NCBI GenBank assembly: GCA_946807835.1
Contig: OX327696.1
Span: 2,926,501-2,990,500 of the forward strand
Direction: 5' to 3'
DNA length: 64,000 nucleotides
Origin: Ailanthus altissimus
Taxonomy: Eukaryota > Streptophyta > Magnoliopsida > Sapindales > Simaroubaceae
This document shows, piece after piece, positions 11,441 through 22,002 of this stretch. How positions within the stretch are numbered: position 1 is the first letter of the stretch; each line of letters starts with the position of its first letter. The position numbers were made by a program, and so were the translations under genes. The notes beneath the pieces were generated by a model. The model did no database searches. It saw only the letters and a program-made list of their open reading frames with translations, and was not told the origin of the DNA.

Positions 11441-11591
11441 AAACGACAGCCCGCATTTCCAGATAATTGTATTATAATTTCTTTTATAATTTATGATCCC
11501 GTTGAAGTTAGAATATGTCATCCGAAATCCGAAACTATATATATATATATATATATATATGTGTAAAACGACAGCCCGCATTTCCAGATAA
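11441..11591 (+). repeat. 26-bp direct repeat flanking a (TA)n run, upstream of the RRM gene
   Basis: The same 26 bases (AAACGACAGCCCGC...) occur at 11441-11466 and 11566-11591, start to start 125 bp, with a (TA)n run at 11536-11560 between them. They sit just upstream of the CT-rich leader of the RRM gene. Repeat seen directly. It may be a small tandem duplication of promoter sequence. Confidence 0.75.
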
Positions 11592-11599
11592 ATCACAGG

Positions 11600-11689
11600 G
11601 CTTCTCAAATTTTTTCCCTTACTACTCATTTCTCTCTCCACTCTCTCTCTCTCTCTCTGCCATTCACCAAGACGCCGCCGTTTTGCCAA
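11600..11689 (+). promoter_or_regulatory. CT-rich leader of the RRM gene
   Basis: A CT dinucleotide run at about 11631-11658 directly precedes GCC-rich bases and the ATG at 11690. Pyrimidine-rich leaders of this sort are common before plant housekeeping start codons. No separate TATA box could be told from the (TA)n run at 11536-11560. Confidence 0.4.
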
Positions 11690-12073
11690 ATGTCGGGAAA
11701 CTCCGGCTGCAATGTGTACATAGGTAAGGAAGACCTCTCGCGAATCCCTTGATTCTCACACTCAATTGAATATATCGTTATCTTACAATTCAAATTCTCC
11801 AATCATGTCTCAGAGTTTAATTTTCTAATTAAAAGTTTTGAAATTTTGTAGGTAATTTGGATGAGCCGAGGGAGCGAGAGGGCGCTGTACGATATTTTGA
11901 TTCAAGTTGGACGAGTAGTAAATTTGTACGTTCCGCGTGAAAGGGACACGGATAAGCCTAAAAGCTTCGCCTTTGCTGCATACGAGACCCAAGAGGTCGC
12001 CGATTACAATATTAAGCTCTTCTCCAGCGTTGTCACTCTTTACAATCGGACCGTAAAATTCCTCAGCATATAA
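11690..12073 (+). pseudogene. SF3B4/SAP49-like RRM protein gene, frameshifted and truncated
   Basis: Two-exon gene fragment for an RNA-recognition-motif protein of the splicing-factor 3B subunit 4 type, which in the U2 snRNP helps recognise the branch site. Exon 1 is 11690-11723 (MSGNSGCNVYIG, holding RNP2), with intron GT at 11724 and AG at 11850-11851. Exon 2 starts at 11852 with NLDE, followed in the next frame by ERALYDILIQVGRVVNLYVPRERDTDKPKSFAFAAYET... to a stop at 12071-12073. Joining the exons at GT/AG puts them out of frame: one extra C in GAGCCGAG near 11871 breaks the frame after NLDE. The protein also ends at VKFLSI where family members go on past RNP1 into KFAISGQD and further exons. 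Hence a probable pseudogene. Codon use is GC-richer than the surroundings. A start at 11861 would give a headless RRM. Confidence 0.72.
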
Positions 12074-15000
12074 GTACTATTATATAAAAATATTTGGTAA
12101 TTTAAATATTATAATCACTATATAAAGATATAATAATGATAGTTTAAGATATTAAAATTATATTAAAATTTTATAATTAAATAATTATTTAAAAGGTTTT
12201 AGAAACTTTTCTCATATAATCCCTCTTTAAAAACTTTTTGTATATATATATATATTATATTTTATTAACATATATTGAAATATATTATATAATTAATAAA
12301 AGACATATGAGAGTAACATTCTATTATGTAATAAGTATAAGTATATTTTGGACTTGAACATATACTTAATGCTATAGAGTCTATTGGAGAAACTTGAGTG
12401 AATTATAGAGTCCATTTGAAGAATTTGAGTAAACTATATTTTGAACTCAATTCTTTTGATCAAATTTCAACTGTAGCACACAAAATAGTGATGAAGACTT
12501 AGTTTTGCGAGTTGACGCATTAATAGCTTGCACTCTATCTTGATTCTAATGATAGCTCTAGAGAACAACTCAATTCTCATAGTCGCAACCTATAACAACT
12601 TATACATAAGTGAATCCTCTAAAGGCATATGTAACCCACACCTTGTAAGAGCATGTTTGTCTTGAACTCATTTAGGTTAATACCTTATTAATGTCATATA
12701 ACATTAACATTTTTTCCATAAGGATGAACGGAAACATATCTCTTCTAAGATATGTCCATAATATACGTGCTAAATAGTTCATGTTGTATGGATTGTTCCT
12801 ACCCATTGAATCTCCTTCATGAGATTGTCAATCATAAAGATTGGGTTACTTCTATAAGTGACTCTCTTGTGAGTTTAAGTACATCTCCCTTGATAATTTA
12901 ACAAGACTTTTCTCAAAAATCTTTTATTTATGTTTTTCCTCACAAATAATTTCTTTATGACATTTGATTTAATTTTTATTTTATGTAAAAATGGATTTAT
13001 GCACATCTCCTCAATAATTTAACAAGACTTTTCTATAATGAAAAATCTTTATTTACAAATTTATTATATAGTTCCCACTTTATATAAAAATAGGTTTCAG
13101 CACATTTTCCTTGATGATTATATTACACGTTTTCCAAAAATATTACATTATGATTTTTTTTCAAAATTTTTATTTATGAAATTTTATATAATTCCCATTA
13201 TATATAGTGGTTAAAGAACTCTTCTACGATGAGGTAGATTTAATTTGACTTAGTTTTTTGAAGAATTTCTAGAATCAAAATAAGTTTCAATTCCTCAAAG
13301 AAAACATTAGTATATATTGACGATAAAATATATATATATATCACAAAATAAGAAATTTATAGTTTTCAACTTTAAGATTTCTTCTTCTTTCTTAACTCTT
13401 TCTCGTCTTGCAGTTTGAAAAACCCCCACATTTCAAAGATTTTCAAAACTACATATAACTAAAATAAAACATACATTCTCAACACCAAAAATAAAAATTA
13501 ATATGCACATTTGTTTTTCCTTTTAAGCAACACATTTATCGCAATGCATATATGATCACTAAAAAATATCACACTTGCGATTTTTAATGAAACAAGAGTA
13601 TTTAAGTTCATAAATAGAATTAAACATAATAATTTTCTTAAAAGAAAAGTAACTAATACTTCTCCTCTACTTGAAGTATGATCAATATATGATTAATTAC
13701 ATGAACTAATATTCAAATAAATTTTATTACCTACCTTTAAAACTTCTAACATAAAAAAATTTAATAATTCAATTTTAAATCAATTATAACAATTTAATAT
13801 GATTCAATATTATTTTCATTAATGACAATAAGAACAAGAAGGAGAATTGAATCAATTACATAATAGATTTAAGTCATCATGGACAACACACAAATATATA
13901 TATATATTAATTTGTAAGATATATTATATACTCATTTATCTTAAGAAACAAATAATACACTTAAGAAAATGAATTACCACGTGTCAATGAATAGATTATG
14001 GTATATAAAAGAAAAACAACTTGTAATGCAACCAAATATAACATATCAACTAAAGAATCATCATTTGCTCATCTTACATGTTAATAGTCCAAATTTATAA
14101 TGATTAAGAAAAAATATAAAACAAAAACCACTATCATTGTCTATAGACCACTATAAACTAACTAAATCAACAGACTTCACAAGTCCTATTTGAGAAGGAA
14201 TAACATTTATAAAGCACATAATGATGAACTAATAAAATTTAAGGGGAATCCAACATATTGAAATAAATTTATATAGAGTTTAAAATAGAGAGTCGTGTAT
14301 TTATCTTATATCAACCGATATAAAAACATCATTATTAAATAAATGGTATGAACATATTTTTTTTTGTCATAGGGTTCTATTGATATCTCAAATGAATAAG
14401 CACTTTGCAATATAAAATACAAATTTATATTGAAAAAAAACAATTTCTTATTAAAATTTTAATGTCTTAAATATATTTATTTGTCTAATTGACAAATACA
14501 TTAATTGTAAACAATTTTATATGTATATATCTCAACAGAACCAATAATTCTAAACACATATTCCAATCTGAGAAGATTTCAACACACAATATATTTGAAA
14601 ACAACTAAGATTTTGAGAATAATAAGCATATTCAAATATAGATGCTATTTGGCTTAAGTTTGTTGGGTATATTTATTTTATATATTACTACAATATACTT
14701 TATATTATATATTATCATATATAAAAGATTGAGCATACTAACAATACATATAAAAGAAAAATAGTAAGAAAATATCAAATCTGGCTTGAACATAGAAGAG
14801 GCATGCTAATAACATTATCTTAAAGTCAAATAGTCATCATCTCGTGTAGGTAGTAATGTATCTATATAGCTCAAAGATTCAATCTTATACATACAGCCGA
14901 TTTCCTTGACGAGCACGATCACCAAAAGTTTATACCAAATCCTCCTTATCACGGTTGCTTAAAACATAATGTAGATTTGTTTATATTTTATATATAAAAT

Positions 15001-15076
15001 AGTTCTTAGTTTCTTTTCTCTTCTTTACTTTCACTCCCACATACATCTTTCTCTTCTCTTATTTTTTATTCACATA
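12074..15076. other. Gene-free AT-rich stretch
   Basis: Three kilobases with no credible open frame on either strand. Two items stand out: a segment at 12098-12215 that recurs at 15738-15845, and a degenerate tandem repeat at 12881-13200. A stretch near 12560-12880 has higher complexity and looks like retrotransposon-derived repeat, but no protein motif supports that. Confidence 0.6.
12881..13200 (+). repeat. Degenerate tandem repeat, three units of about 100-120 bp
   Basis: Units begin at 12881, 13003 and 13102 with ACATCTCC or a close variant. Each runs through TTGATAATTTAACAAGACTTTTC, then AAAATCTTTATTTA-like and TATATAA-like sequence. The third unit is the most diverged. Confidence 0.5.
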
Positions 15077-15548
15077 CAACTAAAGGGTTTACAAGTGTTT
15101 ATATAGGGTGTATTTCGTGACTACTAACCCTATTCTTTGTTGGAGTAAGAGTTCACTTCTTTTGGAAGTTCAAAGCTTTCAAAAACTCAAAATTCAGATA
15201 AAAAAATGGACTCCCTATCTTGTCTGGCGCTGCGGCACTCACCCTGTCGCGCCCACCATAACAGTTGCTATCTTAGGCACCATAGCGCTCAGCCTTGGTG
15301 GCATCCCCACGTGTTTTCTTCGATTCTTTGGCATCTTCGAGTCCCATTTCGCTTTCTCCTTTGTGTCCCACATGTCCTAGACTTTTTCATACGTGTCCCA
15401 CACGTCCTAGACTTTTTCATACGTGTCCCACACGTCCTAGACTTTTCTATACATGTCCCACACATTCTAGACTTTTTGTGACTCTTCACTTTAGTATTCA
15501 TCTCAATTCTTGTCCAACCAAAATTGTTGAATCACCAATTTTCTAACA
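15077..15548 (-). mobile_element. Inverted LTR fragment of the non-autonomous element family
   Basis: Reverse complement of the first half of the LTR at 17976-19023. Reading right to left from 15548 it begins TGTTAGAAAATTGG, then TTGGTTGGACAAG, the repeated AAGTCTAGGACGTGTGGGAC unit, the GC-rich block, and ends near AACCCTTTAGTTG at 15077. The other LTR half and the internal region are missing. The overlapping open frames here (15108-15546, both strands) are LTR sequence. Confidence 0.8.
15364..15483 (-). repeat. 30-bp minisatellite, four units, inside the inverted LTR
   Basis: TGTCCCACACGTCCTAGACT plus ten bases repeats with a strict 30-bp period, with starts at 15364, 15394, 15424 and 15454. 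The last unit is the most diverged. The related LTRs at 16114 and 17976 carry only about two units. Translated, it gives a false VPHVLDFFIR repeat protein. Confidence 0.85.
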
Positions 15549-16113
15549 TATGTATATAATCCCTAAAAAAAATGAATAATTTAATATATTATAACTCTTA
15601 GAATTAATTCTAATATTTAATAATAATAAGTTAATATATTGTAACTCTTACAATACTTTAAAATAAATGGCTCTCAAATAATAATAATATTAAAATAAAT
15701 ATTTTAACTCTTAAATATTTAATATAGATTTAATAGCTAATTTAAATGTTATAATTACTATATAGTAATGATAATTTAAAATATTAAAACTATATTAATA
15801 TTTTATAACTCAAATATTTATTTAAAAGCTTTTAAAAACTTTTCTCTAGCACGAACTTGTTGTTAATTGGCATATTGTTAAAACGTAGAAATTATGTATA
15901 AAGTTATATGATTTGGAGCTTTCATGTCAATTGCCAACTTCTCCTTGCATATTTTTTTAATTGGCAAAAAACAAAAAAAAAATTAGGATAATTTTTTTGA
16001 TTTGGAGCTTCTGTTTTAATAACCAACTTTTTCTTGGAACTTTTATGTCAATTACTTTGATACTCAAATTAATATTTTTTTTCAAAAAGAATGGTGCATG
16101 TGCTTAAAGGAGT
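15549..16113. other. AT-rich spacer with a diverged copy of 12098-12215
   Basis: No gene. 15738-15845 matches 12098-12215 in the same orientation (AATTTAAATRTTATAATYACTATATA..., ending near AAAACTTTTCTC). Confidence 0.5.
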
Positions 16114-16919
16114 TGTTGGAAAATTGGTGATTCAATAATCTTGGTTGGACAAGAATTGAGATGAATATCAAAGTGGAGAGTCACAAGAAGTCTAAAATGT
16201 ATGGGACACGTATAGAAAAGTCTAGGACGTGTGGGACACGAAGGGAGAAGCAAAACGGGACTCAAAAATGAGAAGGAAGTGAAGAAAATGCAGGATAGGC
16301 GCTGCCAGGGCTGAGTGCCGCGGTATCCATGGCTGAATGCCGTGGTGCCCAGGACAACGCCCCAGCACCGCGGTGTTAGGTGCGATAATACCCAGTGCTG
16401 CGGTGCCTAGGGATGAGCTCCGAGGCGCCAGACACGTCAGTTGTCTGTTTTGATTCGAGATTTCAAGTTTTAGGAAGTTTTGGACTTCCGAAACAAGTGA
16501 ACTTTTACTACAACAAGGAATAGGGTTAGTAGGCATGAAATACACCCTATATAAACACTTGTAAACCCTTTAGTTGAGATCAAGCATATAAGGTTTCAAG
16601 ATGTATCCATAAGAGAGAATAAAGAATCTAGGTAAGCACTAAATGCGTGGTGCACTAGGGTGTAACCTTTAGGGAGTGTTTTCTTTTAGTTCTTAAGTGA
16701 ACAAAAGAAACACCATAGATTCTTTTGGCTTAGATGCTCGGGCTATTCTTATGTTCCTTATAAAAATCTCTTATGAGGAGATACTAAGAGGTCTTGAGGA
16801 GTCATGATGATCAATGATAGATACTTAGAGGTCTCTATGGGAGATACTAAGGGGTCTTGTGGGATCATTGATGATGTAAGAAGATACTTAGTGATCTATA
16901 TCAATAATAAAAAGTTGGA
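16114..16919 (+). repeat. 5' LTR of non-autonomous element copy 2, 3' truncated
   Basis: Colinear with 17976-18790. Contains the GC-rich block at about 16290-16440 and the TATATAAAC box near 16549. The minus-strand frame 16222-16545 is an artefact of the GC-rich block. Confidence 0.8.
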
Positions 16920-17975
16920 TATCTTGCAGAGTATAGGTAGCAGTGTCAGATTGCAGAGTAAAGGTTGTTAACTATGGGGACTCATAAATATAAGAGAAGA
17001 ATAATAGGAAAATATGATTATCTGAAAGAGGAAAATATGATGGCCTTACTGGAGAGTTTTATGAAGTAGAGATCACTTTTGAAAAAGACTACTAAGAAGA
17101 GGGCATCATCTAGGTCTTAGTTAGAAGAATCATTCAGATTGGACACAAAATAAAGATAGCAAAATAAGAACCATCAAGATTAAATGACAGATTCAAAAGG
17201 TGTCTAGGGCACTCAAAGGGATAGTCATAAAGAAGGTAGATTTACAAGTCTGTTGGATGACTAGGCAAAGAACTTGATCGCATCAAAGCTTTTGGAGGAA
17301 TAAGTGTCTGATGGATGAACTATTTTTGGGATCTAGGGTAGTGTTTTCATATGAGTCATGGAGAATCGTTATTTACCAATTGGAGTAATATGGCTTATGG
17401 TAAGTCATAGAGATTGATAGAATAAGATTAAGACTACATGGTGAAAAAGACAAGGGAGGGACTAGGTATGAGATTTCATTCCTCATCTCATAAAGACCTA
17501 GAGGACTTGGGACTGCTAGATCAAAATAGGGAGATTCATGGAAGACATTAAGAAGGAATACTAAATGGGAAGCAAAAGGATCGGGGAGTGATAAAGTATA
17601 GATTGAGGCTATGTGCTTGTAGAAAAGTGCTTAGAATGGGATCAACATAGGGTTATTGATTTGAAATAGACCATAAAAGTAGCTTTTGATATATCACTTT
17701 GTGGTAGGGGTCGAAAGAGAATGTGTGGGAAGAGTAGCAATGGCGAGAATGTGTTTTCACTATTAAGGGATTATGGTCATGGTGCCTTCAAAATATAGAA
17801 GATCCCAATATTGAACAACTCTAGACATTAGTATTTAGGAATCTTTAAAAAACGTAGTCCCAAGAGCCTTAGTTAATTTTGGGACTTGACTTGTAGACCA
17901 TGCTAGTAAACATTGGTCAATGAGGAGTGACGATGATTAGTTTCATAGAGAGATATTTTGAATCAATGAGAGGTT
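16920..17975 (+). other. Internal region of non-autonomous element copy 2
   Basis: Colinear with 5400-6467. From about 16974 a gag-like start (MGTHKYKR) can be followed for roughly 35 codons before stops. No pol motif is present. Confidence 0.6.
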
Positions 17976-19023
17976 TGTTGAAAAATTGGGAATTCAACAA
18001 TCTTGGTTGGACAAAAATTGAGATGAATACCAAAGTGAAGAGTTACAAGAAGTCTAGAACATGTGGGACACGTATGGAGAAGTTTAACAAGTATGGGACA
18101 CAAAGGGAGAAGTGAAACGGGACTCGAAGACGCGAAGAAAGCGAAGAAAATGAGGGATAAGCACTACCAGGGCTGAGCGTCATGGGGCTCATAGCTGAGC
18201 ACTGCGGCACCCTAGTGCCGCAGCACTGGGTCTTTAGAGCTGTGACATTAAGTGTGATAATGCCCAGCGCCGCGGCACCCAGGGACGAGTACCGCGGTGC
18301 CAGAGGTGTAAGTTATCTGTTTTAGTTCAGAATTTTAAGTTTTGGGAAGTGTTAGACTTCCAAAACAAGTGGACTCTTACTCCAACAAGGAATAGGGTTA
18401 GTAGGCACGAAATACACCTTATATAAACAATTGTAAACCCTTTAGTTGAGATCAAGCATCTAAGGTTTCAAGATGTAACCATAAGAAAGAATAGAAGAGC
18501 TAAGTAGGCACTAAGTGCGTGGTGCACTAGGGTATAACCTTTAGGGAGTGTTTTCTTTTGGTTTTTAAATAAACAAAAAAAAACACCATAGATTCTTTTG
18601 GCTTAGATACTAGGGTTATTCTTTTGTTCCTTGTAAAAATCTCGTATGAGGAGATACTAAGAGATTTTGGGGAGTCATGGTGATTAATGGTAGATACTTA
18701 GAGGTCTTTATGAGAGATACTAAGGGATCTTGTGGGATCATTGATGATGTAAGAAGATACTTAGTGATCTATATCAATAATAAGAAGCTGGATCATGGAT
18801 CCTTCGTGGACATAGGTAATGTTGGACCGAACTACGTATATCTTGTGTCTTATTGATTGGTTTATTTTTTTTATCTTTATTGGTGTGTTGATCTTATATG
18901 TTCTTACTTATGGTGCGAGTTATGATTTTTTGCTGCGCATAAAATAAAAGGGGTATCAAAACTGTGACTTAATTGATGCCATAAGTGTGTTAAATTAAAG
19001 TGCTTAAGTTGATATCCACAACA
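17976..19023 (+). repeat. 3' LTR of non-autonomous element copy 2 (1048 bp)
   Basis: Full LTR with matching short inverted ends TGTTG and CAACA. Carries the GC-rich block at about 18160-18310 and TATATAAAC near 18420. Confidence 0.85.
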
Positions 19024-19434
19024 ATAGTGTATGAGTATGTACGAATAAGAATAACATAAATATTTGTGTGTCTATTAATGAATGGTTAATATGTATTATT
19101 TTTTCCTCCATCCATGAATGATTATTAGGTTAAATAATTTTAATTCTTTTTAAAGTATGCATATATAAATTTAATCTCAAATTAATATGCATTATATTTT
19201 TTTAAAGGGATACATGATAATTTTGAAGATGAATTCCACTTCAAGAAATGACAATAGAATGAGAGAAAATGACAATTTGATTTGCTTCTAACTTCTCGCA
19301 CAGCCTTTTGTTTGTGAAAATTTCCGAGTTGTTGGATCAAGTTACCTATTTATTAAAATTTATTATATAAAAGATATAACATGCATAGGCGGAGTATATT
19401 CACCTAATAAAAAATAAAAAGAATTTCCATCTAC

Positions 19435-20545
19435 CTTTCTTGGCCGTATTTCATTTATATTTAAACATATATCGACCCCTACTAACCTCACATATTATAT
19501 CAATTCTTCTTTGAAAATTTGAAAAATGTATTTTATTTAAACCAACTATTCACAAGTTCTATCCACTCAGCTCTTGTATTTATCACAACTGTTCAGCCCA
19601 GGTACGTGTCATTTTGTTATAAAATGCTTTGTTAAAAAATTCATTGCATTTTCTTCTCCGTTGTAACTTTTGAAAGTAACAATTAACATTTTTAATGGAT
19701 TACCTATTCAACCCCATTGGGAATTTCCCATCCCTATTACATGATTCACATAGAACAAGAAATCCTTGTGTCTCTGCAATTGTTCTTTTTCGTGGTTTTG
19801 CCTTTGAAGTTGAAATTACAATTAAAAATTTTGCGTTTCTATGTGAAGGCAAAAAAGGTAATATCATCTCACGTAAGCAGAAAAGGAGAATAATTTATTA
19901 AAGCAGAAAAGGATTTCCATCTATCATCCTTTGCTGTATTTTCTTTTATATAATTTAATTAAAAAAATTTAAACCTAATTCGACCACCCAATAGCCCACA
20001 TGTTATATCAATTCTTCTTAGAAATTTTGAAAAATGTATTTTATTTAAACCTACTATTCACAAGTTCTGTCCACTCACCCCTTGTATTTATCATAAGTGT
20101 TCATCCTACGTACGTGTCATTTTATTATAAAATGCTTTGTTAAAAAAATCATTGCGTTTTCTTCTCCATTGTAAATTTTGAAAGTAACAATTAACATTTT
20201 TAATGGATTAGGAGTTGATTAATTCCACAAAATGCACCACCTTAGTCATTCTTTAACATTTATTTTTGGCAGATTTGTGGTTAATTGGTTTATTATAAAA
20301 GAGTAGAATTATGGGATTTGTTTAGCTTAATACAAATATAAAAATCATTTGGCTTTACATGAATGGCATGACCAGATTCTGTTAGAATTAATTCAAATAG
20401 AAGTTTATCAATCGGTGGTTGCAAACGGACTCAAAGTTATAAGTTTGCCGCATAATTATCTCGTTTAGTATTACCCTTTGCTTTGTACGTAACTTAAAAT
20501 AATTGTTTGATCCCGCAAAAGAGAAGTGAAAGAACTTGAAATAAT
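19435..20545 (+). other. TNL-type 5' flank without a gene, partly tandem-duplicated
   Basis: 19695-20545 matches 33417-34275, the upstream region of the intact TNL gene at 34814, but here no TIR exon follows. Inside it, 19435-19703 and 19923-20208 are two copies of one segment (ATTATATCAATTCTTCTT ... AACATTTTTAATGGATTA), so about 490 bp were duplicated in tandem; the 33.4-kb copy has a single version. The open frame 19695-19901 is broken in the other copy and is not a gene. It is either the start of a TNL copy whose body was deleted or a dispersed promoter duplicate. Confidence 0.7.
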
Positions 20546-21328
20546 TGTTGCAGCCCCTGATTCTGGAAATAAAAAGACACATGTAAGAATAAAAGCGATG
20601 AATGGTTTCAGTTTGTTGAAAAGAAAGCAGAGGATTTAGTACGTTCAAAATTAAGGTGAAGAAATAACATCATTATAATTTCATATGGAAATAGCGCATA
20701 ATAAAGAATGACTAAGATGGTGCAGGTAATTATATAATCGAAGTCTCTGTCAATTACATTAAAATAATAAATGTTCAGACACAAAAGTTAGAAGTTAGGA
20801 TAGAGATGAAAAAGACAATGAGTTGTGGGTCTCTACACTAATTTAAAAGGACAGAAAAAGTGTAGTGTCCAACGAGTATTTTATTATCGATGCTTTGTTC
20901 TTGAGAACAAAAGAATGTTTAAAAGCATTTGAATAATGTTATAAAATTTAAATGGTGTTTTAAATTTTTTAATTTAAATAATTATTTAATAATTATTGAG
21001 TAATATAATAATAATTTTAAAAATTGTATTATTTTATTATTTAATAAATTAATTTATAATAAAAAATTTAAAATATAATTCAAAAAATATAACATTACTT
21101 AAAGTATTTTATTAAAGATGCTTTGCTTTCGAAGAAAGTTTCAAGAAATAATGCTATAGAAGGAAGTAATTCGTAAAAAAATTTATTTGTAAGTAAAAAA
21201 TAATTTTTTGATACAAATTTTACGTCATTAATCTTAATCTCAAATTTCAATTATCAAATGATAATAATATTGTTGTCCAAATATTAAATGATAATAATAT
21301 TGTTGTCCAAATATTAATTAGATAATTA
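20546..21328. other. Gene-free stretch before copia element A
   Basis: No supported gene. A 30-bp segment with ATGATAATAATATTGTTGTC at its core is repeated in tandem at about 21255-21315. A piece near 21115-21200 (AAAGATGCTTTGCT... GGAAGTAATTCGTAAAA) recurs in diverged form at about 26893-26960, on the other side of the copia element. Confidence 0.5.
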
Positions 21329-21973
21329 TGAGAATATTGATTGAAAATCATTGGGATATAATTTGGAGAGTAAGTTAAGTGCATAGAGTACGTGGAGATC
21401 GAAGACGAACATAAAAGGAAATGAAAGACATAAGGGACGGTGCCCAGGTGTGGGCGCTGCAGCGCCCAGACGGACGGCCTAACACCGCAGTGACGAGAAG
21501 TTAGGATCGTGGCACCCAGTGCGAAAAGAGTTTCCTGTTTTGATACTTACTTATTTTATCTTCTACTTATTCCAGGACTCCCCAAAATGACTCTCACACA
21601 TTTTGGTAAACCTAGGTAGTCCTAAAGCCTATATAAAGGCTCTCTATTGGCTTGTAAACACATCTTAGTGATCTTCGAAGAAATCTTTGTGATTTAAACA
21701 TACTTTGTGATTTTTAGTGAGAGAAAATTCCTAAATTGCAAGAAAGGGTGTTTTCTTTGTGAGTCTTTCTTGTAAAATGCATACTTTTGTGAGTGCTTTA
21801 TGATTCAATAGTAAGAGAGAGTGATCTTGATCTATCGTGGACGTAGGCAAGTTGCTGAACCACGTAAATTCTGTGTATTCTTCGTCTACTTTTCTCACTT
21901 TAGTTCCTTAATTACTTGTTCTGCATTATATTGTTTGAGATATATTACTTGTTTATGTGCTTTCACTTTAACA
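21329..21973 (+). repeat. 5' LTR of copia A, 5' truncated
   Basis: Colinear with 26046-26685. Ends TTTCACTTTAACA before the primer-binding site. Contains TATATAAAGGC near 21632, a likely TATA box, and a GC-rich block at about 21435-21525. Confidence 0.85.
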
Positions 21974-22002
21974 AAATGGTATCATAGCTTAGTTATAAGC
22001 AA

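Larger units (their letters stand above)
16114..19023 (+). mobile_element. Non-autonomous LTR retrotransposon (LARD-like), copy 2
   Basis: Second member of the family at 4445-7416. 5' LTR 16114-16919, internal 16920-17975, 3' LTR 17976-19023. The 5' LTR has lost about the last 185 bases together with the primer-binding site; the break lies at about 16919, where AAGTTGGAT jumps to internal sequence. The 3' LTR is full length, TGTTGAAAAATTGG to CCACAACA, giving perfect TGTTG/CAACA ends. Both LTRs carry a GC-rich block and short tandem units absent from copy 1, so this is a distinct subfamily. Flanks GGAGT (16109-16113) and ATAGT (19024-19028) share only three bases, so no clear target duplication remains. 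Confidence 0.85.

Noticed and set aside
11861..12073. RRM open frame starting at an internal ATG as a complete gene
   Set aside because: It would lack RNP2 and the first beta strand; the true exon 1 is at 11690 and the frame is broken between them.
15364..15483. Evenly spaced 30-bp repeats, like a CRISPR array
   Set aside because: Units are directly adjacent with no unique spacers, in plant DNA inside an LTR.
15206..15501. Open frames on both strands with a ten-residue repeat (VPHVLDFFIR and its antisense)
   Set aside because: They arise from the 30-bp minisatellite in an inverted LTR; a 30-bp period is divisible by three, so all frames stay open.
19695..19901. 68-residue open frame
   Set aside because: Lies in duplicated TNL 5' flank; the matching segment at 33418-33620 has stops and indels.
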